Below, piece by piece: positions 1-5,991 of a stretch of 8,870 bases of DNA. Numbering within the stretch: the stretch's first letter is position 1; each line of letters begins with the position of its first letter. The notes under the pieces were generated by a model. It was given only the letters and a program-made list of their open reading frames with translations. It did no database searches and was not told where the DNA came from. Origin of the DNA: JAHCHL01 sp964546835 (GTDB lineage Bacteria; Armatimonadota; Fimbriimonadia; Fimbriimonadales; ATM1); the NCBI GenBank assembly GCA_964546835.1, contig CAZJKW010000089.1, positions 1 to 8,870 of the forward strand, in the 5' to 3' direction. The position numbers and the translations under genes were made by a program.

Positions 1-368
1 GACAAATCAACATGATTATAAGAATGGTTTTCAATTTCATGGCCTTCCTCATCAATTCGTTTCACTAATTCAGGATACGCAGCACACATTTTCCCCACCA
101 AAAAAAAGGTCCCTTTAACATTTTCACTTTTTAATACTTTCAACAAGGATAATGTGCCGACCGGACTCGGTCCGTCATCAAAAGTCAACGCAATTTTCAT
201 ATGCTTTGGCGAACCTGCCAAAAGTTTTCCTTCAGGTAACGCAGCAAATATCGCAGACTCCGAAGGAATCGGCATACCATATCGCCAAATAGCAAAAATA
301 GCTACCAAATAACAAAACAGTTTGAAGGCAAAAATTCGCACCCAATCTGATTGAAAAATCCGCTTCAA
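1..368 (-). CDS. Polysaccharide deacetylase (NodB domain), membrane-anchored, partial at left edge
   Basis: The gene runs off the left edge; 122 residues are visible. NodB-family enzymes are metal-dependent and remove N- or O-acetyl groups from peptidoglycan, chitin-like or other polysaccharides outside the cytoplasmic membrane. Motif 1 (TFDDGPS, about residues 62-68) carries the catalytic-base and metal-ligand aspartates. Motif 2 (HSYNH, about 115-119) supplies the two metal-binding histidines. Motifs 3-5 lie beyond the window. Before the domain is a basic start (LKRIF) and a hydrophobic stretch (about residues 14-32, FKLFCYLVAIFAIW), which looks like an uncleaved signal anchor. The reading frame is open back to a stop at 414-416, and the only start that keeps the whole anchor is TTG at 368. 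GTG at 341, ATG at 275 and ATG at 200 are alternatives, the last two losing the anchor. It diverges from purA. The actual substrate is unknown. Confidence 0.85.
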   Translation of the reverse strand, partial: MKRIFQSDWVRIFAFKLFCYLVAIFAIWRYGMPIPSESAIFAALPEGKLLAGSPKHMKIALTFDDGPSPVGTLSLLKVLKSENVKGTFFLVGKMCAAYPELVKRIDEEGHEIENHSYNHVDL

Positions 369-415
369 AACTCGCCCATTATGAACTGCTTGGCGGGTAT
401 GCTTCCCCGTCGCTT

Positions 416-1711
416 ATGCCAACTTTGCTCATTATCGGTGCCCTGTGGGGAGACGAAGCAAAGGGCAAACTTGTAGATTTTCTCGCCTCCGAATCCGATT
501 GGAACGTCCGATTCAGCGGCGGCAACAATGCCGGCCACACGGTGATGCTCCAAGACGAAACGTTCAAGTTTCACCTCATTCCATCCGGAATCCTTCACCC
601 AAATTGCACATCCGTTTTGGCGGGCGGAATGGTCATTTGTCCGAAATCTCTGATTGAAGAATTGGACGATGTCACTTCTCGCCGCGACAATATCGGCAAA
701 TTGCTCATCAGCGGCTCCGCTCACGTTGTTTTTCCCTACCATCGCCTCCTCGATGCACTCGAAGAAAAAATCCGAGGCAATGACAAAATCGGAACCACAG
801 GACGAGGAATAGGTCCCGCTTATCAAGACAAAGTTTCAAGAATCGGGATTCGAATGTTCGAATTTGTGGACCCGAATCGCCTTAAGCCCCGTTTGGAACA
901 AGTGCTTCAAATCAAAAACAAGTACATCTCGGCATTTGGCGGAGACCAGCTCGACTTTGAATTACTTTACAATGAATATTCCAAGTACGCAGAAAGACTA
1001 AAACCCTACGTTTGCAGCGCTGAGTGGGAAATCAACCAAGCCATCTATTCAAACCAAAAAGTTCTGTTTGAAGGTGCCCAAGGAGCCCTGCTGGACTTGG
1101 ATACGGGAACCTATCCTTACGTAACAAGCAGCCACCCTACTTCGTCGGGTGCCTGTCTCGGCTCCGGCCTCGCTCCAAACCAAGTCAACAATGTGGTGGG
1201 AGTCTGCGTCGCTTATTCAACTCGGGTCGGAACCGGCCCATTTCCAACAGAGTTACACGATGAGACCGGTGAAAAAATCCGAATCGCCGGCAATGAGTTC
1301 GGCACAACAACGGGAAGACCCAGAAGAACTGGATGGATTGACTTAGTCGCTTTGAGGCACTCAGCCCGAATGAATGGGTTTACATCACTCGCGCTTACTC
1401 GTTTGGACGTACTGACCGGGTTCGAGCAAATCGGAATGGCAAACTCTTACCAGCTAAACGGAGAAGAGATTCAATTTTTTCCGACGGACACCGCGCAATT
1501 GGATGCAGTAAAACCGAACTACCAATTTCATCACGGGTGGCAAGAAGACCTTGCCAACGTTACCTCTTTCGACTCTCTCCCGGAAAACGCTAAGTCCTAT
1601 GTTCGCATGGTGGAGGAATTTGTCGGAATCCCGATTTCTATTCTCTCAATTGGTCCAAAAAGGTCTCAAACGCTCATTCTCAGACCCGACCTTCTTTGGA
1701 AAAACTCCTAA
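416..1711 (+). CDS. purA: Adenylosuccinate synthase
   Basis: Joins IMP and aspartate using GTP to give adenylosuccinate, the first step from IMP to AMP, in the cytoplasm. At 431 residues it is full family length. The N-terminal loop is LWGDEAKGK (10-18), with catalytic Asp13 and with His41 in GGNNAGHT, counting Met as 1. The second family signature GIGPAYQDKVSR (about 132-143) is intact. Also present are FEGAQG (about 219-224), the aspartate/IMP loop TTTGRPRRTGW (about 299-309), TRLD in the guanine-binding region and a terminal GPKR. The loop differs from the usual QWGDEGKG at two places (Gln to Leu, Gly to Ala). Asn in place of the first His of GGHNAGHT also occurs in eukaryotic enzymes. There is no convincing Shine-Dalgarno before the ATG; a short or absent leader is possible (TATGCT at 398-403 could be a -10). 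No other purine gene is nearby. Confidence 0.97.
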   Translation: MPTLLIIGALWGDEAKGKLVDFLASESDWNVRFSGGNNAGHTVMLQDETFKFHLIPSGILHPNCTSVLAGGMVICPKSLIEELDDVTSRRDNIGKLLISGSAHVVFPYHRLLDALEEKIRGNDKIGTTGRGIGPAYQDKVSRIGIRMFEFVDPNRLKPRLEQVLQIKNKYISAFGGDQLDFELLYNEYSKYAERLKPYVCSAEWEINQAIYSNQKVLFEGAQGALLDLDTGTYPYVTSSHPTSSGACLGSGLAPNQVNNVVGVCVAYSTRVGTGPFPTELHDETGEKIRIAGNEFGTTTGRPRRTGWIDLVALRHSARMNGFTSLALTRLDVLTGFEQIGMANSYQLNGEEIQFFPTDTAQLDAVKPNYQFHHGWQEDLANVTSFDSLPENAKSYVRMVEEFVGIPISILSIGPKRSQTLILRPDLLWKNS

Positions 1712-1795
1712 GGACCTGAAACTTTTACCGGGTTCCAACCGAAGTTACTAATAGGAATTCAAATCAGCGCCAAGAAGCACGGTTCTCCTCATACA

Positions 1796-2068
1796 ATGGC
1801 GCACACTCAAAACAACAAGGTGGCAATCGTCAAAGCCATTGGTGCTTATTTAACGGCACACAATATCGCGATTACGGATGGCTCCGGCAAAGCGAACGAT
1901 GACGTCCAGAAAGTTCTGAACGTGGTTATAGATTCTTGGAGTAAACAAAAGCACTCCGAAACCATCGCCTCGCTTCGCTCTGTTCTACTAAGATGTGAGC
2001 AGGACTCCTTAAAGAAAATCTCTCCAGAAGAAATGCTGAAATTCATCGAACGAGCAATCGCTGCCTAA
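1796..2068 (+). CDS. Small hypothetical protein, 90 residues
   Basis: I do not recognise the family. The predicted protein is soluble, without signal peptide or membrane segment, and looks mainly helical. It has an N-terminal amphipathic stretch (VAIVKAIGAYLTAHNIAI, about 9-26), a central segment with mixed charge, one cysteine (about residue 67) and a C-terminal helix after SPEEMLKF. It starts 84 bp after purA on the same strand and could be read from the purA promoter, since I see no strong terminator between them. There is no good Shine-Dalgarno before the ATG. The stop codon lies only 4 bp from the 3' end of the convergent tRNA-Gly gene. The open frame has coding-like composition and no better overlapping frame, so it is probably real, but its function is unknown. 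Confidence 0.65.
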   Translation: MAHTQNNKVAIVKAIGAYLTAHNIAITDGSGKANDDVQKVLNVVIDSWSKQKHSETIASLRSVLLRCEQDSLKKISPEEMLKFIERAIAA

Positions 2069-2072
2069 AGAA

Positions 2073-2147
2073 TGGAGCGGGCGACGGGGGTCGAACCCGC
2101 GACCCTCTGCTTGGGAAGCAGATGCTCTACCACTGAGCTACACCCGC
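2073..2147 (-). tRNA. tRNA-Gly (anticodon CCC), with encoded CCA
   Basis: Read on the minus strand, it folds into a full cloverleaf. The acceptor stem is GCGGGTG paired with CGCCCGC (one T-G wobble). The D arm contains GCTC-AGTGGTAGA-GC. The anticodon stem TCTGC/GCAGA encloses the loop TTCCCAA, giving anticodon CCC, which reads GGG. The T arm is GCGGG-TTCGACC-CCCGT. The discriminator base is T, as usual for bacterial tRNA-Gly, followed directly by genomic CCA (2073-2075). The length is 75 nt including CCA. It is convergent with the 90-residue gene, and no T-run terminator is visible downstream of it. Confidence 0.97.
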
Positions 2148-2156
2148 AACAGAAAA

Positions 2157-2162
2157 AGTATA
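2157..2162 (-). promoter_or_regulatory. Candidate -10 box for tRNA-Gly
   Basis: On the minus strand this reads TATACT, one base from the TATAAT consensus. It ends 9 nt before the tRNA 5' end, which would give a 5' leader of only a few nucleotides. No good -35 hexamer is seen 16-18 bp upstream, so this is a position-and-motif inference only. Confidence 0.4.
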
Positions 2163-2245
2163 TCGCAAGCACATATCCACATTTGCAGTGTCATACTGGC
2201 AACTGTTCTGGGTCGTGAGGCCGCGTTCAAGGGAATGAATCGCAT

Positions 2246-2251
2246 AAGGAG
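2246..2251 (+). promoter_or_regulatory. Shine-Dalgarno (AAGGAG) for metallopeptidase gene
   Basis: A strong AAGGAG lies 12 nt before the ATG at 2264, a little farther than the usual 5-9 nt. No in-frame start codon exists between the upstream stop (2216-2218) and this ATG, so 2264 is the only sensible start. Confidence 0.6.
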
Positions 2252-2263
2252 CGACCTCGAACC

Positions 2264-3001
2264 ATGCTAATTGCAGGAATTTTGACCTTAACCACAGCAA
2301 TCACAAGCACAGGTACCGTCCCTGCTCTGATTGATGAACCGCTGTCAAGTTATTATTCTAAGGCAGTCTCGGCAGAGTCAGCAGAACCGCAAAAAACCCT
2401 TGCGATGCTCAAAAATTTGCTCTTGCCGGAAGGTGCTTCAATTTCGGTATCAATGGATGGTGTGCCCTCCGAAAAGCAAGTTGAATTCACCCAAGCCATA
2501 CGCCGCGGTATGGAATTGTGGAGAACTGAACTCGGATTGGATATGCCATTTCGGATGGCAAAACCTAAAGAAGAACCCGATATCAAAGTGAGTTTTGTGA
2601 GCAAAGTCCCCGGCGCAAGTTCCAGTTGTAAAGGTGAGATTAGATCCAAGCGACAAATCCAATGGAATGACAAAGTTCATTACTTTGCATTTACTGCCGA
2701 AATTGATGTCGCAAAGTACGCGACCGCAGACCGATTCATGACAGAAGACGAATTGGTTCATGTTTTCACCCACGAATTGGGTCACGCTTTAGGCCTCGGA
2801 GACCGGCCAAGCAATGGTTTTATCATGGGACCGATATTGCTCGGAGCTCCGACAATCCAGTTTGCACCGGAAGAGATTCAAGCAGTCCGAGATTTCCGTA
2901 AACTGTTACGAAGCCAAATAGATCGAGTTACAGCCAAACTGTCAAAAGAAAGTTTAAGTTCTACAGGGCCGAAAGTCGCATCTTTCGTATACGACCACTA
3001 A
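2264..3001 (+). CDS. Exported zinc metallopeptidase, matrixin/snapalysin-like (HExxHxxGxxD)
   Basis: Predicted zinc-dependent endopeptidase of the metzincin type, 245 residues. The zinc site HELGHALGLGD lies at residues 170-180: His170, catalytic Glu171, His174, then Asp180 where matrixins have a third His. An IMGP Met-turn follows with Met188, only 8 residues after Asp180, as in small bacterial metzincins. Asp as third ligand is known from snapalysin (M7) family enzymes. Residues about 1-20 are hydrophobic and look like a signal peptide, but the n-region (MLIAG) has no Lys or Arg, so export is likely rather than certain. A helix around 69-90 and strands before the active site (DIKVSF, about 106-111) fit the fold. 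The substrate is unknown. After the site comes a basic, helical tail (about 202-230). It lies 95 bp before the next exported-protein gene on the same strand. Confidence 0.8.
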   Translation: MLIAGILTLTTAITSTGTVPALIDEPLSSYYSKAVSAESAEPQKTLAMLKNLLLPEGASISVSMDGVPSEKQVEFTQAIRRGMELWRTELGLDMPFRMAKPKEEPDIKVSFVSKVPGASSSCKGEIRSKRQIQWNDKVHYFAFTAEIDVAKYATADRFMTEDELVHVFTHELGHALGLGDRPSNGFIMGPILLGAPTIQFAPEEIQAVRDFRKLLRSQIDRVTAKLSKESLSSTGPKVASFVYDH

Positions 3002-3071
3002 ACCCGTAACCTGACCGGTTCAAATTCGTCTTAATTCTCAGACTCTTAAGTTCAAAATTGGCCTTTTGCCG

Positions 3072-3077
3072 TAGAAT
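3072..3077 (+). promoter_or_regulatory. Candidate -10 box for the repeat-bearing secreted protein gene
   Basis: TAGAAT matches the -10 consensus at five of six bases and lies 19 bp before the ATG at 3097. A transcript starting near 3084 would carry the GGAG at 3087-3090. There is no clear -35 hexamer at the usual distance. Confidence 0.35.
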
Positions 3078-3086
3078 GTAAGAGTC

Positions 3087-3090
3087 GGAG
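3087..3090 (+). promoter_or_regulatory. Shine-Dalgarno (GGAG) deciding the start at 3097
   Basis: GGAG with a 6-nt spacer precedes ATG 3097, the expected position. It supports the start that yields a complete signal peptide. Confidence 0.6.
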
Positions 3091-3096
3091 AACACG

Positions 3097-4377
3097 ATGA
3101 AGCGAATTCTAATTGCAATTTTTGTTTCGGCATCTCTCGCCGCAACGATTCCATTGGCAGCACAAGGTGCAAAACCGGGCAACTCCGGCAACGGCGGCAG
3201 CAAACCGGAGCAGGGTCCAAAACCGGGCAATCCCGGCAAACCCGAACAAGGACCAAAGCCATCCGAGCCAAGCAATAACGGCGGCAACAAACCGAAACCA
3301 TCCGAGCCGAGCAACAACGGCGGCAACAAACCAAAACCGTCTGAGCCAAGCAATAACGGCGGCAACAAACCAAAACCGTCAGAACCGATATATCCTGGTT
3401 ATCAAAAACCAAAACCGGTTGATAATTCAAACAACAAGCCGTCAACAATCCAAAGCGGCAAACCTGTTCAGTTACAACCTGACTATACACTTCGAAAAAA
3501 TCGCGGCCAAAACGGTCCGATTTTCGACCCGCGCTCCGGCGGTTCAAATTACGAGGGAAATAGCAACGCAAATTCCAAAACCGTTCGCGGACAATTGCAA
3601 TTCCCGGAACCAAAAGGAATTCCGGTATCAATAAACGGTCGTGGTTCAAATGATCGCGGTTCCCTTGCGTTTCAAATCCAAAGAATGGAAGATTATCGCA
3701 ACGGAGAATTGAGACGAGGTTATTACCATTACGACCCGTATTGGAATGATTGCCACTTCGGATTTTACGGATACGTTTTTGATCCGTTCTATTCTCGAAA
3801 TGCGTGGTTCTCACCTTACTATTGGTATCCATCCGTGCCCGGCTACTTAAATTCAATCGTGGTTCGATTGGGTCGCGGTCTCACCATCATTTTCTATAAC
3901 AATAATTTAAGATGGAATTATTGTGGATATGACAGGGGATACGGCTATGGGTATGGATACGGAAACAACTACGATCCATATGACCGATATTATCGCTACA
4001 ACCATCTCGACCGCTCATTAAGCATGTTGGTGGATGCCTTCAAATATGGCGATTCGAACTTGCTTGGTGAACTGATTCTTAACCGTTCCAACATAAGCAT
4101 TTACATTGACGGTCAATACAGTTATGATCTTCGAGGAGAAGATTATTTCGATATGACGGCAGACTTGCTTTCAAGCGTCAGAACAACGGATTTCAGAATC
4201 GAATCGGTCCGACCATCTGAAAACAATCGGTATGTTCGAGTCAATGCTCGCCATGATTACATTGACCCCTGGAATCGTCGTCAATCCGTTTATTTGATGT
4301 TCACTCTGAAAAATTCTGGCGAAGATTTCCAAATCATCGAAGCTGGAACTTCCAGAAATAACAGCTACGACCGATAA
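3097..4377 (+). CDS. Secreted protein with Pro/Asn/Gly-rich repeats and possible NTF2-like C-terminal domain
   Basis: Unrecognised exported protein of 426 residues. A classical signal peptide (MKRILIAIFVSASLAATIPLAA, cleavage near residue 22-25) leads into a low-complexity linker (about 26-145) rich in Pro, Gly, Asn, Lys and Ser. The linker includes KPEQGPKP twice and three exact copies of a 13-residue unit, PKPSEPSNNGGNK (53-91), plus a partial fourth. A Tyr/Trp/Asp-rich region (about 200-300) follows and contains a GYGYGYGYG run and Cys219 and Cys276. The last about 120 residues (306-420) look like a compact alpha/beta domain: a helix LSMLVDAFKYGD, then strands ISIYIDGQYSY, FRIESVRP, YVRVNARHDY, VYLMFTLK and FQIIEAGT. 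This pattern resembles NTF2/SnoaL-like folds, which is an inference from pattern only. It may be a cell-surface or matrix protein. The preceding secreted metallopeptidase gene could share its transcription. Confidence 0.8.
   Translation: MKRILIAIFVSASLAATIPLAAQGAKPGNSGNGGSKPEQGPKPGNPGKPEQGPKPSEPSNNGGNKPKPSEPSNNGGNKPKPSEPSNNGGNKPKPSEPIYPGYQKPKPVDNSNNKPSTIQSGKPVQLQPDYTLRKNRGQNGPIFDPRSGGSNYEGNSNANSKTVRGQLQFPEPKGIPVSINGRGSNDRGSLAFQIQRMEDYRNGELRRGYYHYDPYWNDCHFGFYGYVFDPFYSRNAWFSPYYWYPSVPGYLNSIVVRLGRGLTIIFYNNNLRWNYCGYDRGYGYGYGYGNNYDPYDRYYRYNHLDRSLSMLVDAFKYGDSNLLGELILNRSNISIYIDGQYSYDLRGEDYFDMTADLLSSVRTTDFRIESVRPSENNRYVRVNARHDYIDPWNRRQSVYLMFTLKNSGEDFQIIEAGTSRNNSYDR
3253..3387 (+). repeat. Tandem 39-bp coding repeat (three units plus partial fourth)
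   Basis: Units start at 3253, 3292 and 3331, with a partial unit at 3370-3387. Each encodes the same 13 residues (PKPSEPSNNGGNK). The units differ by 3 to 5 bases from one another, and every difference is a synonymous third-position change, so the protein repeat is conserved beyond the DNA repeat. The period, a multiple of three, and the coding frame show it is a protein repeat, not a CRISPR or intergenic element. Confidence 0.95.
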
Positions 4378-4379
4378 TT

Positions 4380-4423
4380 AATAAGGTTCCTTTTGTTGAA
4401 ATTCAAAAGGAACCTTATTTTTT
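4380..4423. terminator. Strong intrinsic terminator shared by two convergent transcripts
   Basis: A perfect 16-bp stem (4380-4395 with 4404-4419) and an 8-nt loop are followed on the plus strand by six T (4418-4423), ending the secreted-protein gene. On the minus strand the same hairpin follows the lipoprotein gene, whose TAA stop (4415-4417) lies inside the stem. There the downstream tract is A/T-rich but not a clean T-run, so termination should be stronger for the plus transcript. Confidence 0.9.
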
Positions 4424-4807
4424 ACTTTTCGTCAATACGATTGTGCAGATTCCGCTGATTTGGGTCACACTCACCATGTAACGATTCTCGCCCTTTTCCC
4501 AGTTCGCCGTAAATCCGGTTTCCATTTCAACTTCATTTTTTGCTTTGCCTAATTTAGAATCAAAAAACTTCCGAATCTGTTCAGGATTATCGTTGGTTTC
4601 TCTAACAGAAACAGTGGTTTGATTTCCTTCCGAATCGGATTGCACCGAACTCTGTTGGGTATCACGACTGTTCGGATAATACAGTGCTTCTAACTCAATT
4701 GCAGACCCTGCACCCATCGTTCCTTTTTGTTCTGTAACTTCGGTTTCTCGGCCCCCGGTTGAGCAACCTGAAATCCAAATAGCAACCATCAAACAAAAAT
4801 ATTTCAT
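4415..4807 (-). CDS. Putative lipoprotein of unknown function, 130 residues
   Basis: The N-terminus MKYFCLMVAIWISGC is a lipoprotein signal peptide with lipobox ISGC, so Cys15 would be lipidated and the protein anchored on the outer side of a membrane. A short Ser/Thr/Gly/Glu linker follows. The rest has a YYPNS segment (about 43-47), a polar stretch, an NPEQIRKFFDSKLG helix and two C-terminal strands (YMVSVTQISG, CTIVLTK). This resembles the common secreted domain with a YPGA-like motif followed by a helix of the type V..FY...L, but I cannot name the family and the likeness is inferred. Its ATG overlaps the pgk stop (ATGA), so translation is probably coupled to pgk. It is the last gene of the glycolytic operon and ends in the terminator hairpin. 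Confidence 0.75.
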   Translation of the reverse strand: MKYFCLMVAIWISGCSTGGRETEVTEQKGTMGAGSAIELEALYYPNSRDTQQSSVQSDSEGNQTTVSVRETNDNPEQIRKFFDSKLGKAKNEVEMETGFTANWEKGENRYMVSVTQISGICTIVLTKSKK

Positions 4808-5982
4808 CGGTTCGCTAATGCCGCAATTCCCGGAAGTTCAATTCCTTCCATGAATTCTAAACTGGCACCGCCTCCTGTACTCACATGGGACATCTTTCCC
4901 GACAGTCCGAATTTTTCAACGGCCGCGGCTGTATCCCCGCCGCCAACAATCGTAGTTCCCGAACAATTAGCCATAGCAGTCGCAACCGTCAGACTTCCGT
5001 TTGCAAATGCCGGATTTTCAAAAACTCCCATCGGGCCATTCCAAACAACTGTTTTTGCTTTATGAACAATGTCTGCAAAAAGTCTTGCAGATTCAGTTCC
5101 AATGTCCAGTCCGATTTTATTTGCAGGCATTGCATCGCACTTAAACATTTCAACATCGTCCGCAATCTGAATATCAGACGCACAAACCACATCCGTCGGC
5201 AAAATGATTTTATCACCCGCGTTTTGCAAAACGCCTTTTGCAAATTCTAAATTTTCACTGTCTAAAAGCGACTTTCCAATTTCATATCCTTTCGCTTTCA
5301 AAAAAGTAAACATCATTCCCCCACCAATCAATAACGAATCAACTTTGGGTAACAAATGATCAATCACCCCAATCTTATCTTTAACCTTTGCCCCTCCCAA
5401 AATCGCCACAAACGGCTTTTCCGGATTCTCAAGTGCATTTCCCAAAAATTGAATCTCTTTTTCCATCAAGAACCCGGCAACACCTTCCAAATAATGGGCA
5501 ATTCCTTCCGTACTTGCGTGCGCTCTATGTGCGCTTCCAAATGCATCATTAACAAAAACATCCGCAAGTTCCGACAGTTGTCTTGCAAACTCAGGGTCAT
5601 TCTTGGTCTCTTCTAAATGAAAACGAACGTTTTCTAAGAGCAAAACCTGTCCCGGCTGCAATTTCTCACAAATCGCTTTGGTCTCCGCACCTATACAATC
5701 CGGCGCCAGTTGAACCGTCTTGCTCAACATCGTTCCCAACCGGTCCGAAACCGGCTTCAACGACGCTGCCGGGTCAAACCCTTTTGGCCTTCCTAAGTGA
5801 CTCGAAAGGACAAGGGACGCACCCTGTTCCAGTAAAAAACGCAAAGTTGGCAAACATTCTTTGATTCTGCGGTCATCCGAAATCGCCCCATTTTCATCTA
5901 AAGGCACATTGAAATCACAACGCACAAATACGCGCTTACCCTTGACATCAATATCCCGTACGGTCTTTTTGTTAAAAGGCAC
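4804..5982 (-). CDS. pgk: Phosphoglycerate kinase
   Basis: Transfers phosphate from 1,3-bisphosphoglycerate to ADP, the first ATP-forming step of glycolysis, in the cytoplasm. At 392 residues it is full length. Motifs in order: RCDFNVPLD (21-29), SSHLGRPKG (60-68), LENVRFH (116-122), DAFGSAHRAHAST (146-158), the hinge and nucleotide region GGAKVKDKIGVI (196-207), WNGPMGVFE (314-322), GGGDTAAAVEKFG (347-359) and STGGGASLEFMEG (368-380). The start is a GTG at 5980-5982, 9 nt after the stop of the preceding membrane-protein gene, without a clear Shine-Dalgarno. The N-terminus KKTVRDIDVKGKRV matches the family from there, so an upstream start is not needed. Its stop overlaps the lipoprotein start by 4 nt. 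No gap or tpiA gene adjoins it, unlike the common gap-pgk-tpiA order. Confidence 0.97.
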   Translation of the reverse strand: MPFNKKTVRDIDVKGKRVFVRCDFNVPLDENGAISDDRRIKECLPTLRFLLEQGASLVLSSHLGRPKGFDPAASLKPVSDRLGTMLSKTVQLAPDCIGAETKAICEKLQPGQVLLLENVRFHLEETKNDPEFARQLSELADVFVNDAFGSAHRAHASTEGIAHYLEGVAGFLMEKEIQFLGNALENPEKPFVAILGGAKVKDKIGVIDHLLPKVDSLLIGGGMMFTFLKAKGYEIGKSLLDSENLEFAKGVLQNAGDKIILPTDVVCASDIQIADDVEMFKCDAMPANKIGLDIGTESARLFADIVHKAKTVVWNGPMGVFENPAFANGSLTVATAMANCSGTTIVGGGDTAAAVEKFGLSGKMSHVSTGGGASLEFMEGIELPGIAALANR

Positions 5983-5991
5983 AGAAAGATT

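Noticed and set aside
198..200. Start of the deacetylase at the ATG just before the NodB motif
   Set aside because: It would discard an in-frame basic and hydrophobic segment that reads as a membrane anchor, and leave a gap of over 200 bp before purA.
1712..1795. Terminator after purA
   Set aside because: Only a 4-bp GGTT/AACC pairing with a 2-nt loop and no T-run is present, so no intrinsic terminator is supported.
2235..2270. 11-codon upstream frame overlapping the metallopeptidase start
   Set aside because: The only purine-rich site abuts its ATG with no spacer, and it contains the Shine-Dalgarno of the real gene; probably chance.
2961..3368. Minus-strand open frame with LLPPLLLGSDGFG repeats
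   Set aside because: It is the antisense image of the 39-bp coding repeat; the plus frame has a signal peptide, a Shine-Dalgarno site and a terminator.
3253..3387. Possible CRISPR or intergenic repeat array
   Set aside because: There are no spacers; the 39-bp period is in frame and encodes an identical peptide each time.
3038..3856. Long minus-strand open frame of 272 codons
   Set aside because: It lies antisense to the secreted-protein gene, has Arg/Cys-rich composition typical of shadow frames, and shows no domain.
4885..5250. Plus-strand open frames across pgk
   Set aside because: They are shadows of the well-supported pgk gene on the other strand, without motifs.
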